Positions 55,867 to 64,000 of a stretch of DNA of 64,000 bases are shown here, one piece after another. The first letter of the stretch is position 1, and each line of letters begins with the position of its first letter. This stretch comes from Fereydounia khargensis (lineage: Eukaryota > Basidiomycota > Ustilaginomycetes > Urocystidales > Fereydouniaceae), in the NCBI GenBank assembly GCA_026413255.1, contig JAOCZO010000008.1:422084-486083 (forward strand), written 5' to 3'. A program made the position numbers and the translations under genes. The notes beneath the pieces are model-generated. The model was not told the DNA's origin, did not search any database, and was given only the letters and a program-made list of their open reading frames with translations.

Positions 55867-58647
55867 GCTGCTAGAAAAAGCCCGCTAGCTCTCTATGCTA
55901 TCAACAAATAGCGTCTTGAGGGTAGGAGTAGTGTTGTTCTGCTGTCCTCGTCGACTCGAAGAGGGTCAGGAGGAATAAGTCGGATAGGAAGGTAGAGTAC
56001 AGGAGACAAGGGTGCATGAGGTTGTACGTGGACTTTTGACTCGTTCTTATATCACAAACAGCAACAGCAGTGTGGATGCGCAAGAAGTGCTGCTGTCGAT
56101 GACAGCCGACACTCCCGATGTCGGCGACTTGACTCGCCCCTGTACGGACGGACGGAGCAAGGAGCATGACCGGAGGAACAACGGGAGGCCACACCAAGCA
56201 GGCAGCCAGTCACCAAGCGCATCATCGTTCGAGCGGGGTTGGCCAACGTATCACAGCCGAGGGATGGACTACAGGCATAAATGTCTGCCAACATGCATGC
56301 TCTTTGCGATGCGAGGAGCCAGGGTTAGACAAGCTGGTTGGCTGGTTTGGTTGGTCAGGATGCGGGCGAGCGGGGGAGAAAGGGCAAGGGTAAGGGACCT
56401 GGCGGATCGAGTCGAGTTGCAGTCTGCGACACTCTGCTGATGGACCTGAGCAGCACACTCTAACACAACATGGCCAACATGTGGTTGCCAAGCCAGGAGG
56501 GCTCTTTCCCTCCCTTGGGGCTGGGGGAGAGGGGAGGGCTAAGCGAGCTCCATGTTGCAGATGGTGGTTTGCTCAAATCGAGACAAGGCACAGCATCGCT
56601 CATCGCTCTTCGCTCTCCACTGCAAATTTGTCGTGCGTGGAGAAGAGGGCTGATGGGAGATGCGTGGGGAAGCAAACCAGAGTCACCGCCACTTTGTCTC
56701 AATTTCTTTTTTCCTTTTTCTCCCCCAAACGGCGCGGCGCGCCTGCACCGACGATTCACACTGCTAGGCACGCAAATCATGCCTGCCATCTGCTACTGCA
56801 TTCGACCACCTCTACAGTTCAAATCAAGCAAAACAGGCCAGATACTGTAACGGTAAGCCCGCGAGCCTGTCTGCCCATGCCTCCCCTTCTGGTCTTCCCG
56901 CAAACGGCGACTCCCGATCCGCCCGCAGGCTGTCTTGTCTGTCTCCGCACACCACACACCTGCATACCGCATCGGTCTTGTTTCTTTCTTTCTTTCCCCA
57001 CGCTGTCAGTTCCTCCCTCTCCTCTGTCATACTGCCTTTCTTTGCCCCCCCCCCCCCCGCCGCCGCTCAACCATTGGGCCGCCGATGGGCTGAAACCGGT
57101 AAAAGCGCTCGGATTGCCGGTGAACTGACCATTCAAAGCAACCACTTGCTCTTTTCACACTCCGCTCGGACTATTTCATCATGCCGATCGTGACGGTTGG
57201 CATGACTACGGCTCCGTCCCGAAGGGTAAAGGGTGAAGGGTGGGGGCCGGATTGCGGAAGGGTCCTTCATGTCCTAACAGGCGGGCCCTTCCTTGCCAGC
57301 CAGGCAAGGCTAAGCTCGGCCAGCTCCAGCTTCAGCTCCACGAGCAGGAACACACTACAGTAGTTGCTACTTTGCATCCAAACCACGCTAGTGAGAGAAA
57401 GAGGGGGGACGCATGGCAGCCATTCAAGGGTCAGGTCGAGCGACTAAGGCACCAAACCGCGTCTACTGCTCAGCCAGCGACACGAACGGCGAGCCTGCTA
57501 TTTGTTGCTGGGACGAAAAAGGGGATGAGAAATAGACGTGTCCTGTAAATTGTTGACGCGTGGGCTGTAGGCGAGCTTGCCAAGCCTTAGGGGGGTTACA
57601 GCTTGCATGAGGGTAGGTCGCAGCCCAAGCCTTGTTTCCTCACGTCGACGTCATTTTCGAGTGCCAAGAAAACCAGCCTGCATACGACTCAGTTCGCCGC
57701 ACTCACATTACCAACTGGGCTTCTGCCATGAATCGGGCTTCGCCGATGCGCGCATGATTCGAGTGCTTCTTTCTCTCCGACATTTGACCGCTCAGTGAAG
57801 CAGGCAAGCCACTTACCGCTCTCGCTTGCTCGCCCCCTAATGTACAGTACAGCGTCTGCTTGCACGCCCGCTCAGTGTTGTCCGCTTTCTCCGTTCCTGT
57901 AACCAGGGCGGGCGGCATTATTCCTGTATTACCTACTTATTTTCCTTGCGAAGAAGGAAAAATACTGTGCCTACCAAAGCAAAAGACGCCGAGGCGATAG
58001 GTGTTTCGGCGTCTAAGACACCACCAACGCCCTCTTCTCACACAACAGCAAGGTGAACCCCACCTGGCTCGTGTGCTCTTCTCGCTAATGAAACATGGTC
58101 AACGAATGAAATGGGAGAGAGGAACATGAGGCTGCTGTACGTACTGCGTTGTGAGCTCAGGGGGAGTGCGCTTGGCGCTGCTCTGCTTTGTTTCGCTTGT
58201 TCGGTGACTTGACACCTCCAACCCCGTACGGAGCCCCTCGCTCAGCTGATCACGGTAAATACAGCATCCCCACACATGCGACCAGGCTCGCTTGACTCGT
58301 GTCTTTCCGAGTTCCCGGATTCAGAGTCCTTCTGTCCACCAACTACGGAGCAGCTTCAAGGAGAGACAGATTGAGTGATTGCGATTCATTGTCCCGCCCG
58401 ACCAGTGGCGGAGAAACTCTAATTACTGTAGCTACATACATGAGGGGTACCATCACAAGTACGGTACTGTGCTTGGTGAGAGTAGGGGAAAAAGGGGAAG
58501 AAATGCACAGCGTCAAGCTGGTTGGTAAGGAGAAGAAGGCAAATGTCCACGTGAGCAAAGGGTCGTTCAACCGTTCAGCATTGAACCGGAGACGCAGGAA
58601 CCCAGCCTGCGACTCCTGACTCAAGCCACGGATGCTGTCGCTTCAGA
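55867..58647. other. 2.8 kb intergenic region, no gene recognised
   Basis: The stretch lies between the sugar transporter 5' end and the lipase 3' end. Frames exist but are not protein-like. It contains a C14 run at 57045-57058, TTGGTTGG-type repeats near 56335-56355, scattered TACTGTA motif copies (56843-56850, 57354-57361, 57842-57850, 58465-58480) and a strong hairpin at 58588-58616. The left part must include the transporter promoter. Confidence 0.55.
58588..58616 (-). terminator. strong hairpin in the lipase 3' flank
   Basis: GGAGACGCAGG and CCTGCGACTCC pair over 10 of 11 positions around a 7-nt loop. On the minus strand the stem starts 32 nt after the lipase stop codon. A second small stem (GTTCA/TGAAC, 58573-58586) adjoins it. 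Eukaryotic genes do not need such terminators; it may be an mRNA 3' UTR structure. Role is unknown. Confidence 0.35.
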
Positions 58648-60243
58648 TCAGGTAAACCACTTGCGCCCGGGCAGCTGGTACTTTTGCTCGAGCAGCAGCA
58701 AGAGTTCCCTTTGCCTGTCCGGTCCGACTGTGCATCACAGGTACGGCCATTTAGGGGGGGGGGGTAATTGGATGGTCAGTTTAGTCACCGAGCAGTACAA
58801 AAGGGCAGAGTAGGGAATTATACTCACGAATCTTTGCGGCGTCCTCATTGTCGAGCGTGGTAAACACGGTGCGGACGTTGGGCTTGCCTGGCGAAGCGGT
58901 CAACGCAGCGCCGTCGAAGCGTGCCTGAATCCAGTCGATTGCAGCCGCACACCCAGTAAAGGAGAGCACGACATGCTCGCTAGCCGTGTCACGAGTGTAG
59001 TCAATAGTAGCACCATTGCTAGCCCAGGCTGTGACCAGGTTGTCGTTCACCTTGATTGGCACGACCTCATCGTTGAGACTGTGGTAGATATGCATGGGCA
59101 TCAGTGGTGTCTGACCGTTGTTGCCCAGTCGGTTATCCGCCAAAATCTGCTGTGGAAGCTGTTGTGTGAGCGGTGATCCGACCGCAGGATCAAAGTAGGA
59201 CCCGAGAACGTCCTTGCTAAAGTTGCTCGACATGACTGAGCCAAAGCACGTTTTCTTAGCATCCGAAAGCGCTTTCCTACCCGTGTCATTTGCGTTGGCA
59301 TCTAGCCATTCCTGCAGTTCGGGATAGGCGTTGGCGAGACCCTGCATCACGCCGATGATGAGACCGGCTGCAATAGTCTTGTTGACTCTCTCAGCGATAG
59401 CGGTAAGGTCGCTGGGCAGGCCTCCGATGCTAGTACCGAGGATTTTGAGTTCAGGCGCATAGCTCGGCTGAAGCTGAGCGGCCCAGCCACCTGCCAGTGC
59501 GCCACCCGAGTAGCCCCACATGGCAAGTTTGGCGTTGACGCTTCCATCAGGCCTTATCGATAGGCCGAGTTGGTCGAAAGCCAGCACGGCTCGGATTCCG
59601 TCCAGGGTAGCATAAGCGGACTGGGCGCCAGCGCCAAACGCATCCGTCTCGCCCTGGTAGTCTGGCACAGCCAGAATCCAGCCCCTGTCAAGACAGGGCT
59701 CCATGAACACCTGTTCGGACAGCGCACCCAGACGGTAATCGTTGCCGGCACGCAGGGCGTAGCTGGTGCGACAGTTGGGCGCCGCACTGTCCGTCTTGCT
59801 CAGGTACGACAGGACCCGGTAGTCCCCGTCCTTGTCAGGGACAGCGTTCGACGGCTTGAAAACCGTAGTCACCGTGACCTGCGGCGTCATACCGTCCTGA
59901 GACTTGGACTTGTACGCCACATGCCAAGCCTTGAGCGGGGGGTCGTCAAAGCCAGGAAAGTAGACCACGTCCACCTCTCTCCATCGGAGGATGGCGCCGT
60001 TGCTCAGCGCCGCAAAGTTGGACGGCCGGTCGTGGTAGAATGGATCCTCGGCCGGAGGCTTGATTTTGGGCACTCCGACACCGAACAGTCTGCAAAGCAT
60101 TTTAAGAGGTAATCAGAGGGTACTCGCAAGATACCCGTGAGGTGGGTTGGGACGGGTCTCTCGAGCGAGCTGGATTCATGTACTTACGAGAGGAATCCGG
60201 CGATGCAGGAGGGGTTCACGGTCTTGGTGACTGTTGTGCTCAT
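58648..60243 (-). CDS. CalA-type (secretory lipase family) lipase
   Basis: Three exons (60243-60188, 60089-58828, 58727-58648) give 465 residues. The family includes Candida antarctica lipase A and Candida LIP enzymes, which hydrolyse triacylglycerols and esters. Features: PPAEDPFYHDRPSNF near the N-terminus, VLSYLSKTDSAAPNCRTSY, GWILAVPDYQGETDAFGAG, LDGIRAVLAF, nucleophile elbow GYSGGALAG (Ser213), YHSLNDEVVP supplying Asp and SEHVVLSF supplying His. The first exon reads MSTTVTKTVNPSCIAGFLS and does not look like a classical signal peptide although the family is usually secreted. The last exon gives a helical tail ending LPGRKWFT; it is inferred from splice sites and frame. Intron 2 contains an 11-nt poly-G run. 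Confidence 0.85.
58754..58764. repeat. G11 homopolymer in lipase intron 2
   Basis: Eleven consecutive G in the 100-nt intron between the second and third lipase exons; on the transcribed strand this is a C tract before the acceptor. Confidence 0.9.
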
Positions 60244-61772
60244 TTTAGATCTTTGAGTTTAGAGTAAAGAGAGATTTGTTGAGAAAGTGAGAGTGAGCCT
60301 CAAAGTAGAAGAGATAGTGAAAGCAAGGCAAAGCAAAGCAAAGCAAAAAAAAAAAAATTGAACTGAAGCTAGACTAGGCCAGCGACGTAGAGGCAAAAGG
60401 TTGAAAGACTGAAGAAGAAGCAAGAGTGTATCGGTTGGAATGTGTTGAGCTGGGTGGTAAAGACAGAGGCCGATAGAAAGAATGATGCTGGAGCAGCAAA
60501 GTAGAAAGAGCAGCAAGAAGACAAGGAAAGAATGAACGAAAGACGGCGCGACAAGAGGCAATTGTTTGGGACATTCGATATCTTTATAAGATTTGATCCA
60601 TTGTACAGTAGAGCACTTACCCAGGATGATGGTCCAGCGACCTAGCCATTTTGAGCGAGTAGACTTTGACAATGGCGATGGTGACCAACTCTACTTTGCA
60701 GGGTAGGAGGGTGGTAAGTGGCCGAAGGTTGAATGTCCGCTGCCGGCCCGTTTGCTGGAGCCATGTTTCTTTCCGAGCACATCGTGTAATAGTGCAGCGA
60801 ATCAGTCGACGGGGCCCAACCAGACACCGAACCAGGCTAGAAGACAGGGGCACCCGCAACGAAACGAAACGAAGCGCAAGTGTTGTTTGCAGTCGCTCGG
60901 AGCAGCTACTGTAGCTGCACTTGCCGAAATTGGCAGGTGCAGCCTTTTTTGACATGCGCGTTGGAAAATCCCCCCTCTTTTTGCCGCTAATCCGAGCCGA
61001 GGTGTGGACCCTGCCTGGCTCTGGTCTGACTTGACCATGCTCGATATGCGCGTCCGAGCAAGAGCCAGAGCGATAGGAGGCGAGATGATAAAATACGGGA
61101 TGTTTGCTAAAGAGAGTCACGCTGGCTGCACTGTCTTTTTGAAGATTGTCTCGTCTTGTGACGCTCTCCCCACCGGAACTGTCGCGGTTGGGCACCGTCC
61201 GCGCGGCTTGGTGGTGTGCTTCCCCTTTCCTGCTCCGACAAACATCTACGTCCATGACCATGTGGGAAGCCAATGGTGCGGATAAAGTGAGCCGAGCTGG
61301 ATTCTAAATCCAAGAGACTGTAATGTACTGCTACAAAAACGCTTTAGAAGTGGAAATGTCTGCTGTTGGGGTTGTGCTTGCGATCATTGCTTCTGCCGTA
61401 GTTGAAGGGTCGGGCCTGTGTCGGCCGAGATAAGGAGGACACGTTAGGTGATCGAAAGATGCGTTGTTGCGGTCATGCACGATGGCGAAATTCAACCGCG
61501 AGCGAGGATGAGCGTGGGCCAGCGAGTGGGCCCGTGTGTCTGTGTCGGTCCGGTTCGATGGGCGAGGCTGCATGTGTTTGGTGGGATTGGGGGCTCACGA
61601 TGGCCTCGCTCGCTATCGATCGAATGAGTGAGTGAGTGAGGGTGTTTTCCAGCACGCCAGGCAGGCAGGGTGCATTGGCGTTGAAATTCCCGAGAGACCA
61701 TTCACTTCCCTTCCATCACCCACCACCACCACATTCCCGCTCACATCCACCTCCCACTCTCTGCATCACACA
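60244..61772. promoter_or_regulatory. 1.5 kb divergent intergenic region (lipase / small Tudor-like gene)
   Basis: No recognisable coding sequence. It includes (AAAGC)n with an A13 run at 60320-60357, TACTGTA-type motif copies at 60602-60610 and 61320-61334, and TGAGTGAG repeats at 61624-61640. Confidence 0.5.
60320..60357. repeat. (AAAGC)n and A13 tract
   Basis: Imperfect AAAGC pentamers end in thirteen A residues, upstream of the lipase start. Confidence 0.9.
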
Positions 61773-62124
61773 ATGGTTCTTTACGTTGAAGGCGACGTTG
61801 TCGAATGTAAGTGTCTGGTCAGGTCTGGGCTACCTTGACCACATTGCATATCTTTGCTAGGCTCAGCGCTAATCTTGGATTGCAACCAACCCCTTGATCT
61901 CTGACTCTTGCAGACCGACCTTTCGGCGGTGAGGTCCAGACGGGCAAGATCGACAAGATTGAGGTCAAGACTGGTGGCCACGTAAGTCATGCTCACCAAA
62001 CCATTCTGTTTAGCAAGCGAGCGGATGGCTAAACAAACTTTGGTTTGCATTCCAGGTCGACATCAAGTACCACATCAACGGCGAGACCTACATTAGCACC
62101 CAGATCATCGGCAAGACCAAGTAG
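61773..62124 (+). CDS. 56-residue Tudor/SH3-like protein (Hva1-type)
   Basis: Three exons (61773-61806, 61914-61981, 62056-62124) encode 56 residues. The whole protein is a small beta-rich unit: YVEGDVVEYRPFGGEVQTG, then KIDKIEVKTGGH, then VDIKYHINGETYISTQIIGK. The opening G-D-x-V pattern, the strand order and the size resemble the hypervirulence-associated TUDOR (Hva1) small-protein family found in fungi and bacteria, whose role is not known. All three junctions keep frame and consensus splice sites, which argues that this is a real gene despite its size. It converges on the MTC1-like gene with 121 bp between stops. Confidence 0.7.
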
Positions 62125-62245
62125 ACTCTTGCGCTCGAGATGCTGTCTGCGTTGACGTTATAATGCCAGTCCGCTTTTCCAACAAAGCTAAAGATTATTT
62201 TGATTCATTGTTCAGGTATCGCAGCGTTTGGAGAGATAAGTACGA

Positions 62246-63659
62246 TTACTCGGAAGGTTTGGTGGGCGTGGAAGCGAGACCATCCTTTGAAGAGACAGTA
62301 CGGCCAGACATGCGCCCCTGAACATAGTCTTGGCCAATCACGTTGAGTGCGTTGGAAAGTACGTCGACCATGGCGTCTTCGACCCAAAGGTTCTCCTCGA
62401 AAGGAACCTGGACTGGACGGAGCGAGGCGTGTCAGGAGTTAGAGTCGGTCAAAGAGCATTAGACCGAGGAAGGGAGGGACTAGTACTCACGCCAAGAGTT
62501 GGGAATAGCCTGGCTGATGGTCTTGTGGCTCAGACCGTGCACGGGGTCCTGCAGCAAAATGAGGAAGAACAGCTGCTTATCCTTTTCCGGGTCGTCCTGG
62601 TCCTCGAGCACGAGACCGGGGAGGGTAGAGATGCAGGCCTGGATGCGGACAAAGACGGGGCTGGTTGTGATCGGGAGCTGGGTTGCGCTGGGAGCAGCAG
62701 GTGGTGGCTGGGCTTCGTGTGTCTTGACAATCTCGTCGAGGTTGACTTTGGCAAGACGGAAGGCGGTATCAAAGCCTTCGACGGCGTTTAGGTCACGATC
62801 TTGCCCCTCCACCTGCTTGGGGCGTGAGGCGGAGGTCTCAACAGGCGCCTTGTTGACCACGAGCTGTTGTTCGGACTGGGAAGAGTCGACTTGCTCCATG
62901 ACCTTGGCGAGTACGCGGTAGGTGACATCCTCGATGCCGTCGTACCCAATCATGTCTTGTGACAAGGCGAATGAATGAGTTGAAATGAAATGACAAAAGT
63001 GTGCAGAGGGCAGACTTACCATGACTGAGGGTGACTTGAAGAACTTCGTGAGCAGCAATGGGAGGCGCAACGGCATTCACGATATCCGTCCATCCGCGCT
63101 TACCCACCTCTCCCCACTTTTCAAGACCAGCATCCTTGACAAAGCCTCTGACGCCTTTCGCGAGGTCCCAGCCGCGATTGGAGAGCTCACGAGCCTGTTC
63201 GGCAGCCTGAGCGGGGGCACGCTTTTCGAGTTCGGCCCTTGCCTGATCAGCCAGCTTGGTTGCCTGGGAGAAGAGGGAGCTACCCCAGCCAGACCAGCCT
63301 GCGGAAGCTGAGGTGGTGGCGGTGGCCGCCGGTGGCGAGGGCTCAGCGGGAGTAGCAGGCTGAGGTTCTGGTTCCGCGGTCACAGCGGATGGCGGCTGTT
63401 TGGACGGGGTGGCGGGCTGTGAGGGGGCAGGAGTAGACTGTCGTGAGGGCTGGTCTGTATCCCTCTTGGGCAAACTGGTTCTGCTGCTGGTCGAGGTGCG
63501 GCTCTGGACTAGACTGTCGAGGTCATCGAGCAAACTCTGGGCATCATGGGCAGCCTTGTTGGAGGACGAGTCGGCAGACTTGCGGGGTGGGTTGGCACCG
63601 AGGTTGTCGAGGTCGGCGAGCAGCTCGTCGACTTCGTTTCTGCTCTTCTTGACGGACAT
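62246..63659 (-). CDS. MTC1-like (maintenance of telomere capping 1) protein
   Basis: Three exons (63659-63020, 62955-62491, 62412-62246) encode 423 residues. The order of features matches the fungal MTC1 family: an acidic N-terminal DELLADLDNLG and SLLDDLDSLV pair, a Ser/Pro/Ala linker, the aromatic-glycine motif AGWSGWGSSLFSQATKLADQ, then a globular C-terminal half with GWTDIVNAVAPPIAAHEVLQ, MIGYDGIEDVTYRVL and LFFLILLQDPVHGL. Despite the name, molecular function is uncertain; yeast MTC1 interacts genetically with telomere capping and the protein associates with early Golgi/COPI. The last exon (VPFEENLWVEDAMVDVLSNA) ends TKPSE. Joined phases are consistent. Confidence 0.82.
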
Positions 63660-63926
63660 GGCTGTTGGAAGAAGGGGTGAGGAGAAGGCAGCGAAAAATG
63701 ATCTGAGCTGCGCGGAACACGGCAACGAACGAGGCGCAGTAACTGCATGGCGAACGCGTCGTGTGGTCCGACGCCTGAGCTGTGAAGCCGTTTAGTTACT
63801 GCAATTGGACTGTGCGTTGGCCTGCCGCCTGTCTGTCCAGCTCTGCCCGCACTCGCACTCGCACTCGCACTCACACTCACAATCACAGCTCTGCTCGACT
63901 GCTCGGCTGCTCAGTGGCCCCGCTGT
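63660..63926. other. upstream flank of the MTC1-like gene
   Basis: 267 bp with a (GCACTC)n array at about 63849-63872 and no gene content; presumably promoter sequence of the MTC1-like gene. Confidence 0.5.

Positions 63927-64000
<74 letters not shown>
63927..64000. repeat. poly-G run of 74 nt at the window end
   Basis: Every base from 63927 to the end is G. Natural runs elsewhere in the window reach 11-14. The length and edge position point to an assembly or two-colour sequencing artefact rather than a telomere, since no TTAGGG-type unit is present. Confidence 0.9.

Noticed and set aside
56481-57128. 215-codon plus-strand frame in the large gap
   Set aside because: Composition is repeat-driven (Pro/Ser/Cys), crosses a C14 tract and has no recognisable motif.
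57425-57500. tRNA-Leu-like start (GTCAGGTCGAGCGACTAAGGC)
   Set aside because: The D-loop GG and any B box (GGTTCGAATCC) downstream are missing, and the stems do not close.
58545-58640. tRNA on the minus strand (GGTTCAAT and a 5-bp anticodon-like stem)
   Set aside because: The variable loop would be only 3 nt, the T stem has mismatches and the acceptor strands do not pair; kept only as a hairpin observation.
60259-60672. 137-codon minus-strand frame with a Leu/Phe-rich segment upstream of the lipase, as a possible signal-peptide exon
   Set aside because: It contains an A/T homopolymer-derived Phe run, and no donor site joins it in phase to the lipase exon starting at 60089.
63927-64000. Telomere or G-quadruplex end
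   Set aside because: No TTAGGG-like periodic unit is present; a featureless G run is better explained as an artefact.

Overview
This window is nuclear DNA from a filamentous or yeast-like basidiomycete fungus, most likely of the Ustilaginomycotina (smut and relatives) type. The evidence is GC-rich coding sequence, short GT..AG introns of about 55-125 nt (one of 589 nt), mostly one to four exons per gene, long low-complexity Ser/Pro/Ala/Gln tracts inside proteins, and a Candida antarctica lipase A-type lipase. The species assignment is inference; no rRNA, tRNA or organelle sequence is present to fix it. I find no bacterial operon, CRISPR array, transposon or virus.

Layout, left to right. 0-12 kb: the 5' end of a BTG/Tob-type gene running off the left edge, a repeat-filled 4 kb gap, EMC4, a mitochondrial carrier, a gene fusing a peroxiredoxin-like domain to an L-rhamnose-dehydrogenase-type SDR, a type-B carboxylesterase and the dynactin actin ARP1. 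12-25 kb: IML1 (GATOR1/SEACIT), AUR1 (IPC synthase), a HAM1-like lipid-transfer-type protein and NAA30 (NatC acetyltransferase). 25-40 kb: a large disordered unknown protein, a class I/II aminotransferase, a stand-alone Prp3_C/RWDD2-like protein, PAM18, SEC23 and a PIN-domain protein. 40-54 kb: BLM10 (proteasome activator), a Kelch protein of KLHDC4 type, a GPI-anchored ThuA-like protein and HAP2 (CCAAT-binding factor). 53-64 kb: an MFS sugar transporter, a CalA-type lipase, a 56-residue Tudor/SH3-like protein and an MTC1-like protein, ending in a 74-nt poly-G run that is probably a sequencing or assembly artefact.

Most genes are housekeeping and do not form a pathway cluster. They are arranged as head-to-head pairs sharing 0.4-1.5 kb promoters and tail-to-tail pairs with very short spacers (down to 18 bp between stop codons), so overlapping 3' ends are expected. 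Intergenic DNA is rich in microsatellites and in a recurrent TACTG/TACTGTA motif that I did not see inside exons. The points most worth a second look are the peroxiredoxin-like/rhamnose-dehydrogenase fusion, the tandem 11-residue amphipathic repeats closing the HAM1-like protein, the dispersed TACTGTA motif, the long linker in HAP2, the possible dual-start aminotransferase, and the 18-bp convergent junction.
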